Source: Actinocorallia populi
GTDB lineage: Bacteria > Actinomycetota > Actinomycetes > Streptosporangiales > Streptosporangiaceae
NCBI RefSeq assembly: GCF_002995495.1
Contig: NZ_PVZV01000001.1
Coordinates: 558,001 to 622,000 of the forward strand
DNA length: 64,000 nucleotides
Direction of reading: 5' to 3'
The notes under the pieces are model-generated. The model did not search any database. It had not been told where the DNA came from and was given only the letters and a program-made list of their open reading frames with translations. The position numbers and the translations under genes are program-made. Positions 7,773 through 16,735 of the stretch are shown one piece after another. Every line of letters starts with the position of its first letter. Within the stretch, counting starts at the first letter, position 1.

Positions 7773-10004
7773 TCAGGAGGTGAGGGCGGTGCGGAGGGCG
7801 ACCCGGGCCGGGAGGGCGGTGGCGACCAGGGCGAGGACGGCGGCCGCGAGGACGACCGCCAGCAGGGCCGGCGGAGGGATGTGGGGGCGGGCGATGCCGG
7901 TCATGCCCCGGCTGAAGGCGGTGAGGACGACCAGGGCTATGCCGGAGCCGAGAACCGCGGCGACCGCCGTGACGGCGAGGGTCTCCCAGCGGGACATGCG
8001 CAGGACCTGGCGCCGGGTGGCGCCGGACAGGCGGAGGAGCGCGAACTCGCGGCCCCGCTCGGCGGTCGACATGGCCAGGGTGTTGACGACGGCTATCGCG
8101 GCGAAGGCGATGATCAGGCCCATGGCCACGTAGTCGACCTCGGCGTTGCTCCGGGCGGGGGCGGCGGAGCCGCGGGGGTCGTCGACGTGGCGGGCGAGCA
8201 TGCCGCGGTCGAAGAGGAGGTCGCCGAAGGCCAGGTCGCGGGTGTAGACGGCGATCACCACGAACTCCCCCGGGGTGCCGTCGCCCAGCGTCAGCCGGAC
8301 GGTGTCGCCGACCTCGCGGTCCATGCGCTCACCGACGGCGACCGTGCGCTCGCCCAGGTCCGCGAGGTCCCCGGAGCGGACGCCCGGGTCCACGGCCCGC
8401 GGGTCGACTCCCTGCGCGGTGTACTTGCCCAGGCCGACCCGGACGGAGGTGTGGACGGCCGGCGCGGACGTCCTCGTACCGGCGCGGTGCTCGTCCTCGG
8501 CCGCCTTCTCCATGGTCGTCTGGGTGAACAGGATCGTGGAGGTCAGCGCGATCACCAGGGTGAGCGGCGCCAGCACCGACGCGAACCGGCGCGCCCTCGT
8601 CCCGAGGTTGGCCGCGGCCAGGTGCCCCACCGCCCCGTCGAGGCGCAGCAGCGGGCCCAGGACGGCCGCCGCGATCCGGGCGATCACCGGGCCGAGCACG
8701 GCGACGGCCATCGTCCACAGGAGCGCGGTGAGCACGACCACCGGGCTGGAGGCGGCCTCGGTGTCCAGCCCGCTCAGCACCAGCGTCAGGACGATCGAGC
8801 CGGCGAGGAGCACCGCCCCCGCCGCCAGACGGGGCAGACCCAGGCGCGCGGGCTCGAGCGCGGCCGCGCCGAGGGCCTCCACGGGGCGGATCCGGATGAC
8901 GCGCCGGGCCGAGAGCCGCGCCGCCGCCCAGGCCGTCAAAGCGGTCGCGACGAGCGCGATGCAGAGGGGGAACGGGCTGCGGACGAGTGCGAGGTTCTCG
9001 GGCATCGCGCCGAGGTCGACGAACCTCGTCCGCAACCACCCGGCGAGCAGCAGGCCCGCCGCCGTACCCGGCAGTGCCGCGGCGACGCCGACGAGCAGCG
9101 TCTCCCGGCCGATCAGCTTGCGGAGCTGACGGGGCGTGGCCGCCACCGCGCGGAGCACCGCGATCTCCCGCTGCCGCTGCTGGATCGTCAGGGCCAGCGT
9201 CCCCACGACCACCAGGACGGCGACCAGCAACGACGTCCCGCCCAGCGCCCCGCCGAGGCTGATGAGCCTGACCCGGGCGTTCTCGGCGCCGAGGAACTCG
9301 ACCTTGCCCCGCGCGTCACCGGTGTGCGCGGTGGCGGTGGTGCCCTCCAGCGCCCGGGAGACGTCCACGGCGGGAAAGACGCCGATCGCGGTGAGCATCC
9401 CCGGTCGTCCGGCCAGCCGCCGGGCCTCCTGCGTGGTGAAGAACAGGGCGGCCTGGTACTCCGGCTCCTGCCCGGTGATGCCGGAGACACGGTAGACGCC
9501 CGTCCCCAGATCCACCTCGTCACCGAGCGAGAGGCCCCTGGCCTCTGCGGTCCGCGCGTCGACGACGAGATCGCGCGCGTTCCGCGGAGCGGCGCCCTCC
9601 CGCAGGGTGAAGGGGGTGAGCCCGGCCGACTCCCAACCGTGCCCCCACGCCTGCGTGACGCCGGGCAGCCGCACCGGGAACGTGACCTCGGTGACGACGC
9701 GCTCCACCCCGGGCACGGCACCGATCCGGCCCGCGAGCTCCGCCGGGATCCACGCCCGCTCGGCGATCGGCTTGGCCTTCTCCTTGGTCTTGCCCTTCTT
9801 GACCTTGGTCTCCCGCACGTACTGGTCGCCCGAGACGACCAGGGGAGCGCCCGCGTACCGTTCGGGGGCGATCCGGCCGCGCAGACCGGTGTCCAGGAGG
9901 GTGCCGCAGGCCGTCACCAGCGCGGCGGCGCAGAACAACGCGAGGAAGGCGCCGGCGAAGGCGGCCTTGCGGGTGCGGAGCGAGGCGAGAACGAGACCCA
10001 GCAT
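7773..10004 (-). CDS. ABC transporter permease, FtsX/MacB type (two FtsX domains)
   Basis: 743 aa. An N-terminal helix (MLGLVLASLRTRKAAFAGAF) leads to a large extracytoplasmic MacB-like domain, then FtsX helices around TLALTIQQRQREIAVLRAVAATPRQL. A second half has the same motif, NTLAMSTAERGREFALLRLSGATRRQV, near the end. Ten hydrophobic segments in total is typical of the long actinobacterial type. The ATG shares one base with the stop of the ATPase gene upstream (TGATG), so the two are cotranscribed and translated together. The role is probably efflux of peptide or lipid-like compounds, or a sensing complex, inferred from family. The regulator/kinase locus next door is a plausible controller. 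Confidence 0.88.
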   Translation of the reverse strand: MLGLVLASLRTRKAAFAGAFLALFCAAALVTACGTLLDTGLRGRIAPERYAGAPLVVSGDQYVRETKVKKGKTKEKAKPIAERAWIPAELAGRIGAVPGVERVVTEVTFPVRLPGVTQAWGHGWESAGLTPFTLREGAAPRNARDLVVDARTAEARGLSLGDEVDLGTGVYRVSGITGQEPEYQAALFFTTQEARRLAGRPGMLTAIGVFPAVDVSRALEGTTATAHTGDARGKVEFLGAENARVRLISLGGALGGTSLLVAVLVVVGTLALTIQQRQREIAVLRAVAATPRQLRKLIGRETLLVGVAAALPGTAAGLLLAGWLRTRFVDLGAMPENLALVRSPFPLCIALVATALTAWAAARLSARRVIRIRPVEALGAAALEPARLGLPRLAAGAVLLAGSIVLTLVLSGLDTEAASSPVVVLTALLWTMAVAVLGPVIARIAAAVLGPLLRLDGAVGHLAAANLGTRARRFASVLAPLTLVIALTSTILFTQTTMEKAAEDEHRAGTRTSAPAVHTSVRVGLGKYTAQGVDPRAVDPGVRSGDLADLGERTVAVGERMDREVGDTVRLTLGDGTPGEFVVIAVYTRDLAFGDLLFDRGMLARHVDDPRGSAAPARSNAEVDYVAMGLIIAFAAIAVVNTLAMSTAERGREFALLRLSGATRRQVLRMSRWETLAVTAVAAVLGSGIALVVLTAFSRGMTGIARPHIPPPALLAVVLAAAVLALVATALPARVALRTALTS

Positions 10005-10735
10005 CAGTTCCACGCTCCCAGCCGGGTCATCCGGGCCGCGACGGCGTCGGCGGACGGCTCGTCCAGCTCGTCCACGATCCGGCCGTCGGCCAGGACGAGC
10101 ACCCGGTCCGCGAACGAGGCGGCAAGGGGATCGTGGGTGACCATGACGACGGTCTGGCCGGTCGCGTCCACGGTCTCGCGGAGCAGGGTGAGCACCTGGC
10201 GGGCGGTCACCGTGTCCAACGCGCCGGTCGGCTCGTCGCCGAAGACCACCTCCGGGCGGGTGGCCAGCGCCCGGGCGAGCGCCACGCGCTGCTGCTGGCC
10301 GCCGGACAGCTCGGCGGGCCGGTGCCCGGTCCGCTCCTTCAGACCCACCCGTTCGATCACCTCCGCCAGCCACGCCCGGTCGGGGCGCTTCCCGGAAAGG
10401 CGGAACGGGAGGGTGATGTTCTGCTCGACGGTCAGCGACGGGACGAGGTTGAACGCCTGGAAGACGAAACCGACACGTTCGCGGCGCAACTCCGTCAGCC
10501 GTGTCTCGTTCATCCCGGACAGCTCCGTCCCGCCCAGCCGCACCGAACCGGAGCTCGGCGTGTCCAGCCCCGCGGCGCACTGGAGGAACGTGCTCTTCCC
10601 CGACCCCGACGGCCCCATCACCGCGGTGAACCCGCCCCTGCGGAGCCCCACCGTCACCTCTCGGAGCGCCGCCACGGCGTTCCTTCCCCTGCCGTAGACC
10701 TTGCTCACCGCGTCCAGACGCACAGCTTCATCCAT
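10004..10735 (-). CDS. ABC transporter ATP-binding protein, MacB/LolD type
   Basis: 243 aa from the ATG at 10735; a GTG at 10765 is the alternative start. Walker A is GPSGSGKST, the signature is LSGGQQQRVALARAL, and Walker B is VVFGDEPTGALD with the switch His in VMVTHD. It powers the FtsX-type permease directly downstream, which it overlaps by one base. It diverges from the NarL regulator gene at 10822, with about 86 bp between them for both promoters. Confidence 0.93.
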   Translation of the reverse strand: MDEAVRLDAVSKVYGRGRNAVAALREVTVGLRRGGFTAVMGPSGSGKSTFLQCAAGLDTPSSGSVRLGGTELSGMNETRLTELRRERVGFVFQAFNLVPSLTVEQNITLPFRLSGKRPDRAWLAEVIERVGLKERTGHRPAELSGGQQQRVALARALATRPEVVFGDEPTGALDTVTARQVLTLLRETVDATGQTVVMVTHDPLAASFADRVLVLADGRIVDELDEPSADAVAARMTRLGAWN

Positions 10736-10821
10736 GGCAGAAAGCCTGCCGACCTGGGCGTTCACCGACCAGAGAGACGATCACCGATCGACCATGACAT
10801 TTTCACTGGTAGACCTGAGCC

Positions 10822-11427
10822 GTGATCAAGGTACTGCTCGCCGAGGACCAGCACGTGGTGCGCGCCGCCCTCGCCACCCTCCTCGACCTGGAGCCCGACC
10901 TCACCGTGGTCGCCCAGGCGGGACGCGGCGACGAGGTCGTCCCCCACGCGCTCGCCACCGCCCCCGACGTCGCCGTCCTGGACGTCGACATGCCCGGCCT
11001 GGACGGCCTGGAGGCCGCCGCCCTGCTGCGCGAGAGGCTCCCCTCCTGCCGGACGCTGATGCTCACCGGCAACGGCAGGCCCGGCCACCTCCGGCGCGCG
11101 CTGGCCGCGGGCGTCACCGGCTTCCTCCTGAAGACCGCCCCGCCCGACGAACTCGCCGAAGCCATCCGCTCCACCGCCGCCGGACGGCGGGTCCTCGACC
11201 CGTCCCTGGCCGCCGCCGCCTGGGACCTGGCCGACAACCCCCTCACCCCCCGCGAGACCGAGATCCTGCGCCTCGCCGCCACCGGCGCCGAACCCGACGA
11301 GATCGCCGCGACCCTGTTCCTCTCCCCGGGCACCGTCCGCAACAACCTGACGTCCGTCGTCACCAAACTCAACGCCCGAGGCCGCCCCGACGCCCTGCGC
11401 ATCGCCACCGAAGCCGGCTGGATCTAG
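10822..11427 (+). CDS. NarL/LuxR-family response regulator
   Basis: 201 aa. The receiver has LLAEDQ, phospho-acceptor Asp54 in VAVLDVDMPGLDG, Thr/Lys in LMLTGNG and FLLKTAPP. The HTH has TPRETEILRLAATGAEPDEIA and LSPGTVRNNL. The start is GTG (GTGATCAAGGTACTG), paralleled by the paralogue at 16736. It is convergent with the large kinase at 11534-13624, with a 106-bp gap, and divergent from the ABC exporter. The arrangement suggests it regulates that exporter, as an inference. Confidence 0.92.
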   Translation: MIKVLLAEDQHVVRAALATLLDLEPDLTVVAQAGRGDEVVPHALATAPDVAVLDVDMPGLDGLEAAALLRERLPSCRTLMLTGNGRPGHLRRALAAGVTGFLLKTAPPDELAEAIRSTAAGRRVLDPSLAAAAWDLADNPLTPRETEILRLAATGAEPDEIAATLFLSPGTVRNNLTSVVTKLNARGRPDALRIATEAGWI

Positions 11428-11533
11428 CCCCGAAGGGCCGTGCGTCCGCCCGGCCTCCAACCGGCGCGGCCCCGCCCCGGCCGCACCGGACCCCCGGCCC
11501 CGACCCACGGGCCCCGCGGGCTTCCACCGGGCC

Positions 11534-13624
11534 TCAGGTCGGTGCGGGGTCCGGTATCGGGCTCGTGGTCGGTGCCTGGGCCGGGTCCGTGGCCGGGGAG
11601 GCAGGGGGGACCGTCGCCTCGAGGCGGAAGAGGCCGGGCTCGGTGGTGACGGACAGGGTGCCGCCCAGTTCCGCCAGGCGGGTGGTGAGGTTGCCCAGGC
11701 CGGAGCCCGGGGGGCCGGTCCTTGCCCGGGGGGCGTCGTTCTCGACGGTCAGCGTCGTGGGGGTGGAGGCGATGCGGCAGGTGGAGGCGCTGCTGTGGCG
11801 CAGGATGTTGGTCACCGATTCGCGGACGACGATGCCGTAGACGGTGTCGAGCCGTTCGGGCAGGTCTCCGTGCGCCGCCTCGAACCGGGGGTCGATGCCG
11901 GCGCTGGTGAGGACGTCGCGGGCCCGGGCCAGCTCCCCGTCCAGAGTCGTGCCGCGGGAGGGCGCCAGCTCGCCCTTGGCGAGCTCGGCCATCTCGACGA
12001 GTTCGGCCAGCTCGCGGGCCGCCCGCTCGGGCGGCAGGCGGCGGGCGAGCTCGCCCTTGAGGAGGATCGCGGCCATGGTGTGACCGAGGATGTCGTGCAG
12101 GTCGCGGGCCGTGCGCAGGCGTTCCCGGACGGCCGCCGCCCTGGCCAGCTCCTCGCCGGCCTCCTGCATCTCCCTGATGACCTGGGCCAGGCGCACCAGC
12201 ACGAAGACGACGACACCGCTGACCAGGGTGCTGATCGTGTAGTTGGCCACCGCCGCCGGTTCGAGGCCGTGGCCGTGGGCGGCCCAGGCGACGCCCGCCA
12301 TGATGGCGAGCACGAACGGGACCGGCCTGGCGAACGCCACCATCAGCGTGCCGGCCAGGAAACCGGGGACGCCCAGCCACGTCTCGCCGAACCAGATCAT
12401 CGGCAGGTAGGCCAGGGCCGCCTCGGCGGCCAGCGACCACCGCCAGGCTCGAGGCCGTTCCGGTCCGCGCCAGCGCAGCACCAGGAAGGCGAAGGCCGCC
12501 AGGAAGACGGTCGCGAGGGCGAAGGACGGGCCCCAGGGGATCATGAGCAGCGCCTTGAGGCAGAACCCCGCCAGGACGGCCGTCAGCAGCGCGACCGACA
12601 GGCGGTGAGCCGCCGGGTCGGTGGGAGGCGGCTCCCGTTCGACGGCCGCGGCCTCGACGAAGAAGGTGCCGTCGGCTTCCAGGCCCGTGCGCGACGTCCC
12701 GCCCGCGGCCTCGATCCGCTCTCCGGCGCGCAGCAGCGCGTCGGTGCCCAGCGCGGCGTTCGAGACGCCGTCGTGGGAAACGCGGAGCCCCACCATGCCG
12801 TCGTCGCCGTTCCACGTCCTGATCGTGCAATGCGTGGCCGTGCCCTGCCGCACGACGTCCGTCACGGCCTCCCTCAGCACGATCGCGAGCAGCGTCCCGG
12901 CCGAGGCGAGCGGCTCCCGGTGGGCGGTGTCGACGGACACGCTGATCCCCGCCGACCTCAGCAGCGCCTCCGCGGTCGCCGTCTCGGGCCGCAGGGACAG
13001 GCTCCGCAGGTCCAGGGCCACCGCCCGGACGTCCGCCGCCGTCCTGCGCGCGCCCTCGATCATCCCCGCGACGAGTTCGGGGCGTTCCAGCGCGGCCCGG
13101 CCTTCGCGCACGATCTCCTCGAGCCCGCTGCCGAGCCGCCCGTTCAGCTCCTCCGCGAGCCGCAGCCGTTCCCGTTCGACCGCCGAGGCCGCCACCGCTC
13201 CCCGCGTCGCCTCGAGGTCCTGCGTCCGCCGCAGGAGGATGACCGTGACGGCGACGACCCCCGCCGTCAGCCCGACGGTGATGGCCGAGGACAGCGCCTC
13301 GCCCGGCGCGCGGACCGTTCCGACCACCAGGGCCGAGAGCAGGATCAGCGCGGCGGCCCCCCGCCGCCGCCCGACCGCGGCCATCCCGGCGACCGGCGCG
13401 GCCAGCGCGGGCGAGAGCCCGAACCCGAGCACGACCCCCAGCGCCGCGATCCCTTGGCCGAGGAGCAGCCGTTCGTCCTCCCGCCACCACAACCACGCGG
13501 CCTGCAGGCCGAGCACCGCCGCCACGCCCAGCAGCCCCCAGCCGCGGGCTCCCAGCAGATGCACCGCCCCGAACGCCCCCAGGACCACGGCCACCAGCGG
13601 CCGTGCCCCGCTCACGCGGGCCAA
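11534..13624 (-). CDS. tandem histidine kinase: degenerate kinase half fused to active HisKA_3 half
   Basis: 696 aa. The first ~325 residues contain membrane helices, then a kinase-like half with eroded motifs: LAEELNGRLGSGLEEI where DLHDxxGH is expected, and LREAVTDVVRQG in place of the N-box. A second set of about five helices (about 335-475) follows, then an intact HisKA_3 core with ARDLHDILGHTMAAI, RESVTNILRHSSAS and GSGLGNLTTRL. The N-terminal half is therefore likely a pseudokinase acting as a regulatory domain. The start is TTG at 13624; a GTG nine bases further in is possible. Convergent partner: the NarL regulator at 10822. Confidence 0.85.
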   Translation of the reverse strand: MARVSGARPLVAVVLGAFGAVHLLGARGWGLLGVAAVLGLQAAWLWWREDERLLLGQGIAALGVVLGFGLSPALAAPVAGMAAVGRRRGAAALILLSALVVGTVRAPGEALSSAITVGLTAGVVAVTVILLRRTQDLEATRGAVAASAVERERLRLAEELNGRLGSGLEEIVREGRAALERPELVAGMIEGARRTAADVRAVALDLRSLSLRPETATAEALLRSAGISVSVDTAHREPLASAGTLLAIVLREAVTDVVRQGTATHCTIRTWNGDDGMVGLRVSHDGVSNAALGTDALLRAGERIEAAGGTSRTGLEADGTFFVEAAAVEREPPPTDPAAHRLSVALLTAVLAGFCLKALLMIPWGPSFALATVFLAAFAFLVLRWRGPERPRAWRWSLAAEAALAYLPMIWFGETWLGVPGFLAGTLMVAFARPVPFVLAIMAGVAWAAHGHGLEPAAVANYTISTLVSGVVVFVLVRLAQVIREMQEAGEELARAAAVRERLRTARDLHDILGHTMAAILLKGELARRLPPERAARELAELVEMAELAKGELAPSRGTTLDGELARARDVLTSAGIDPRFEAAHGDLPERLDTVYGIVVRESVTNILRHSSASTCRIASTPTTLTVENDAPRARTGPPGSGLGNLTTRLAELGGTLSVTTEPGLFRLEATVPPASPATDPAQAPTTSPIPDPAPT

Positions 13625-13711
13625 ACCACCCGTCCCCCCACTCCGATCACCGCCCTCACGCGTTCATCCTCCCGCACCCCCACCCGCCCCTCCGGCCCCG
13701 ATCCCGAATCT

Positions 13712-13930
13712 GTGGATCGTCAGTGCGCGTCAGCGCACATCCAGTCACGAACAGCGCGCCGTCAGGCGCACGTCACTCTGTGGATCGTCCGGCGCGCGTC
13801 AGCGCACTTCCGGTCACGAACAGCGCGCCGTCAGGCGCACGTCCCTCCACGGAGCGTCCAGAGCACGTCGGCACGCGTCCGGCCACGGACAGGACGCCGT
13901 CCCTTCCACCGCGCGTCGGCGCACTTTTGG
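13712..13930. repeat. 68/69-bp GC-rich tandem repeat, intergenic copy
   Basis: Two close units start at 13712 and 13780, and a diverged third at about 13849, with a partial fourth to 13930. Each unit opens GTGGATCGTC, continues GCGCGTCAGCGCAC, CGGTCACGAACAGCGCGCC, and GTCAGGCGCACGTC. The same family occurs in frame inside the kinase gene near 18170-18330. The repeats fill most of the 394-bp gap between the kinase start and the EamA gene; no gene is supported here. Confidence 0.85.
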
Positions 13931-14018
13931 GAGAGAAGCCCTGGGGATGCCGATCCCACCCGTTCAGTCGGGGTACCCCCCAAAGCGATCAAGTGAGTCG
14001 AACGCTGAGGAACCCGCC

Positions 14019-15056
14019 ATGGCCGCCACCGCTCCGTCTCCGCCTCCGCCGGGCGGCGCCCTGCCCGCCGACCTGGCGCTGACCGCGCTGGCGCCCATGG
14101 CCTGGGGCACCACCTACGTCATCACCACCACCCTGCTGCCGCCCGACCGTCCCCTGCTGGCGGCCACCCTGCGCGCCCTGCCGGCGGGGCTCCTCCTGCT
14201 CGCCCTGGCGCCCCGGCTGCCGCGCGGGCCGTGGTGGCCGCGCCTCCTCGTCCTGGCCGTGCTGAACTTCGGCGCCTTCTTCCCGCTGCTGTTCGTCGCC
14301 GCCTACCGGCTGCCCGGCGGTGTCGCGTCGACGATCAACGCGCTCCAGCCGCTGCTCGTGGCGTTCTTCGCGTTCACCGTCACCCGGGTGCGGCCCCGGA
14401 CCGCCAGCCTGGTCGCGGCGGTCACGGGCGCGGCCGGGGTCGGCCTGATGACCCTGACGGCCGAGGCACGCCTGGACGGCACCGGCATCCTGTCCATGAT
14501 CACGGCGTTGACCCTGATGAGCCTGGCGATCGTCCTGAACAAGAAGTGGGGCCTGCCGGAGGGGATGGGCCTGCTGACGTTCACCGCGTGGCAGCTCTCC
14601 CTCGGCGGGGTCATGCTCGTGCCCCTCACCCTGGCCGTCGAGGGGCTCCCGGCGTCCTTCACCGCGGAGAACGCCCTGGGCTTCACGCTGATGGGCAGCT
14701 TCGGCACCGCCCTGGCCTACGCCCTGTGGTTCCGCGGCATCGAGCGGCTCCCCGCCACCTCCGTGGCGCTGCTCGTCCTGTGCAACCCCCTGGTCGCCAC
14801 CCTGGCGGGCTTCCTGATCCTGCACCAGACCCTGACCCCGGGCCAGCTCACGGGCTTCGCCGTCGCGCTCGGCTCCCTGGTGGCGGGCCAGCTCTCCCAG
14901 GCCGCCGCCACGCCGGACGGGGAGCCGCGCGCCGCGGTCAGCAGCGGGGATCGCCGTGCCTTACCAGCGACGCCGCGTGCCGCACCACCGCGTCCAGGTC
15001 GTCTCCGAGGGCTCCGGAGAGCCACTGGTGAGCCAGCTCCACCATCGCGCCGGTGA
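14019..15056 (+). CDS. EamA/DMT-family transporter
   Basis: 345 aa with ten hydrophobic helices in two EamA repeats: WGTTYVITTTLLPPDRPLL opens repeat one, LPGGVASTINALQPLLVAF closes it, and repeat two ends with VALLVLCNPLVATLAGFLIL. These are drug/metabolite exporters; the substrate is unknown. ATG at 14019 has GAGG upstream. The last ~40 residues are hydrophilic and overlap the convergent TetR gene by 119 bp, so the useful protein may end earlier in evolution. It is downstream of the 69-bp repeats. Confidence 0.85.
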   Translation: MAATAPSPPPPGGALPADLALTALAPMAWGTTYVITTTLLPPDRPLLAATLRALPAGLLLLALAPRLPRGPWWPRLLVLAVLNFGAFFPLLFVAAYRLPGGVASTINALQPLLVAFFAFTVTRVRPRTASLVAAVTGAAGVGLMTLTAEARLDGTGILSMITALTLMSLAIVLNKKWGLPEGMGLLTFTAWQLSLGGVMLVPLTLAVEGLPASFTAENALGFTLMGSFGTALAYALWFRGIERLPATSVALLVLCNPLVATLAGFLILHQTLTPGQLTGFAVALGSLVAGQLSQAAATPDGEPRAAVSSGDRRALPATPRAAPPRPGRLRGLRRATGEPAPPSRR

Positions 15057-15564
15057 ACATCGCGGCGCTCACCATCGCCTGACAGGGGTCGGTGTCCGGA
15101 CGGGACTGCGCGTTCTGCTGCAGGACCGCGTCCATCAGCGCGCTCTGGGTGTCCCTGCGCCGCGCGGTCAGCACCGGGTGGTCCCGCCCCTCGGTGAACA
15201 GCACCCGGCCCCGGCGCGGGTCGGCCGAGCTGAACTCCAGCACGCCGTGGACGCCGGCGCGGAGCCGTGCGGACAGCTCGTCCCCCGCCTCGTTCAGTTC
15301 GGCCAGCAGCCGCTCGGCCAGCTCCGCCGCCACCTTGTCGTACACGGCGCCGAGCAGTTCCCCGGTGTCGGCGAAGTTCTCGTAGAAGTAGCGGGCGTGC
15401 AGCCGCGCCTCCCGGCACACCGCGCGCACCGAGACGGCGGCCTCGCCGCCGGTGCCGAACAGCGCGAACGCCGCGGCCACCAGCAGGGATCGCCGCTCGC
15501 TGCGGCGGTCCGCCAGGGAGACGCCCGCCCAGCGGGTGGCCGACGGCCCCCTCTCGCGCACCAT
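14938..15564 (-). CDS. TetR-family transcriptional regulator
   Basis: 208 aa. The N-terminal HTH (about 20-65) includes SVRAVCREARLHARYFYENF, a TetR recognition helix with the YFYENF signature, and the rest is a helical ligand-binding domain. It starts at ATG 15564 (GTG 15567 also possible) behind AAGGTGGCG. It diverges from the MpaB-like oxygenase gene, and two matching operator-like palindromes lie between the genes, so it probably represses the oxygenase and itself. Its 3' end overlaps the EamA gene tail. Confidence 0.9.
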   Translation of the reverse strand: MVRERGPSATRWAGVSLADRRSERRSLLVAAAFALFGTGGEAAVSVRAVCREARLHARYFYENFADTGELLGAVYDKVAAELAERLLAELNEAGDELSARLRAGVHGVLEFSSADPRRGRVLFTEGRDHPVLTARRRDTQSALMDAVLQQNAQSRPDTDPCQAMVSAAMFTGAMVELAHQWLSGALGDDLDAVVRHAASLVRHGDPRC

Positions 15565-15587
15565 CACGCCACCTTATCCCGGCAACT

Positions 15588-15639
15588 CTGGCTACACATG
15601 TGACCAGAACTTCCCTAGACTGGCCACACCCGTAGCCAG
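15588..15639. promoter_or_regulatory. twin operator-like palindromes for the TetR regulator
   Basis: Two 20-bp sites with 8-bp arms: CTGGCTAC-acat-GTGACCAG (15588-15607) and CTGGCCAC-accc-GTAGCCAG (15620-15639). They share the consensus CTGGCYAC-N4-GTRRCCAG, and their centres are 32 bp apart, about three helical turns. They sit between the two divergent starts. Confidence 0.7.
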
Positions 15640-15652
15640 AATGGGAGTGGCC

Positions 15653-16684
15653 ATGTTCCCGACGTCCCTGCCCCTGCCCCACGAGCTGCTCACCCGGCCG
15701 CTGGCCGCCAAGTTCGACGATTTCTTCGACGCCCAGGTGCGCTCCCGCTACTTCAAGGGCCTCGACTTCGCCGGGCCCGAAGGCGACCCCGGCTGGTTCG
15801 GCCCGGACAGCGCCGTCTGGTACGTGCACTCGCACATGCCCGCCCTGGCGTTCGGCCTGGCGTGCGCGTCCTACATCGAGGGCCTGGACCCGAGCATCTT
15901 CTGGATGGCCGCCGACCACGTCCGGTTCGTCGTCCGGGACGCCGACGGCAAACCCACCGGGCAGATCGACCCGGAGGGCGCGGCCGTGCGCTTCGGCCAC
16001 TCCCTGTCGTTCTTCATCGGCACCGCCTACGGCTCCACCGAGACCGCCGAACGCCTCGCCCGCACCGTCCGGGCCATGCACCACACCGTCAAGGGAACCC
16101 GCCCCGACGGGCTCCCCTACGACGCCGACGACCCCGCCTGGCTGCGCTGGAACTACGCCACCGTCGTCTGGGGCATCGCCACCGCGCACGAGCGCTACCA
16201 CCCCCGCCCGCTCCGCGGCGCCGAACTCGACCGCTATTACGGGGAGTTCGTGCGCGTCGGCCACGCCCTGGGCGGCACCGACCTGCCCACCACCAAGGCC
16301 GAGACCCTCGACTGCCTGCACTCCTACCTGCCCAGGCTGGCCGTCACCCCCGGCAAGGCCGAACGCACCGGATCCAACCTGCGCGGCGCCAAGACAGGGC
16401 CGCTCGACAACCCGTTCATGGACTGGGCCATCCGCGACACCCTGCCCAGATGGGCCGCCCGCATGGTCATGTACCAGCGCCCCAACCCGGTGGAGCTGCG
16501 CGCCCGCCGCAGCGCCCTCTGGGCGGCCCTCAACTCCCTGCACGCCGTCACCGGCCCGCTGCCGGAGTTCCGCCAGGCCCAGGCCCGGGTCGCCGGAGGC
16601 ACCACCGTCCCGCACACCGAACCCGCCTACGCGCTCGGCAGCGACCCCGCGCGCACCAGGGAAGAGGTCGAGGCGGACGCTTGA
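15653..16684 (+). CDS. oxygenase MpaB-family (DUF2236) protein
   Basis: 343 aa, soluble, with no signal peptide. It has the DUF2236 layout: an N-terminal FPTSLPLPHELL region, AFGLACASYIEGLDPSIFWM, HHTVKGTRPDG with a conserved His pair, and DPAWLRWNYATVVWGIATAHERYH, the family's core motif. The family includes latex-clearing-protein relatives and MpaB, haem-dependent oxygenases that cleave C=C bonds; the true substrate is unknown. ATG 15653 has GGGAG at proper spacing (an in-frame ATG at 15641 overlaps it). Likely repressed by the divergent TetR protein. Confidence 0.85.
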   Translation: MFPTSLPLPHELLTRPLAAKFDDFFDAQVRSRYFKGLDFAGPEGDPGWFGPDSAVWYVHSHMPALAFGLACASYIEGLDPSIFWMAADHVRFVVRDADGKPTGQIDPEGAAVRFGHSLSFFIGTAYGSTETAERLARTVRAMHHTVKGTRPDGLPYDADDPAWLRWNYATVVWGIATAHERYHPRPLRGAELDRYYGEFVRVGHALGGTDLPTTKAETLDCLHSYLPRLAVTPGKAERTGSNLRGAKTGPLDNPFMDWAIRDTLPRWAARMVMYQRPNPVELRARRSALWAALNSLHAVTGPLPEFRQAQARVAGGTTVPHTEPAYALGSDPARTREEVEADA

Positions 16685-16735
16685 ACCCGCCATGATGGGG
16701 GCGGAAACTGCGTGACGGTGTCGCTGGGGGTGGCC

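Noticed and set aside
13712-13930. A CRISPR array
   Set aside because: Units are contiguous 68-69-bp tandem repeats without unique spacers, and there are no cas genes.
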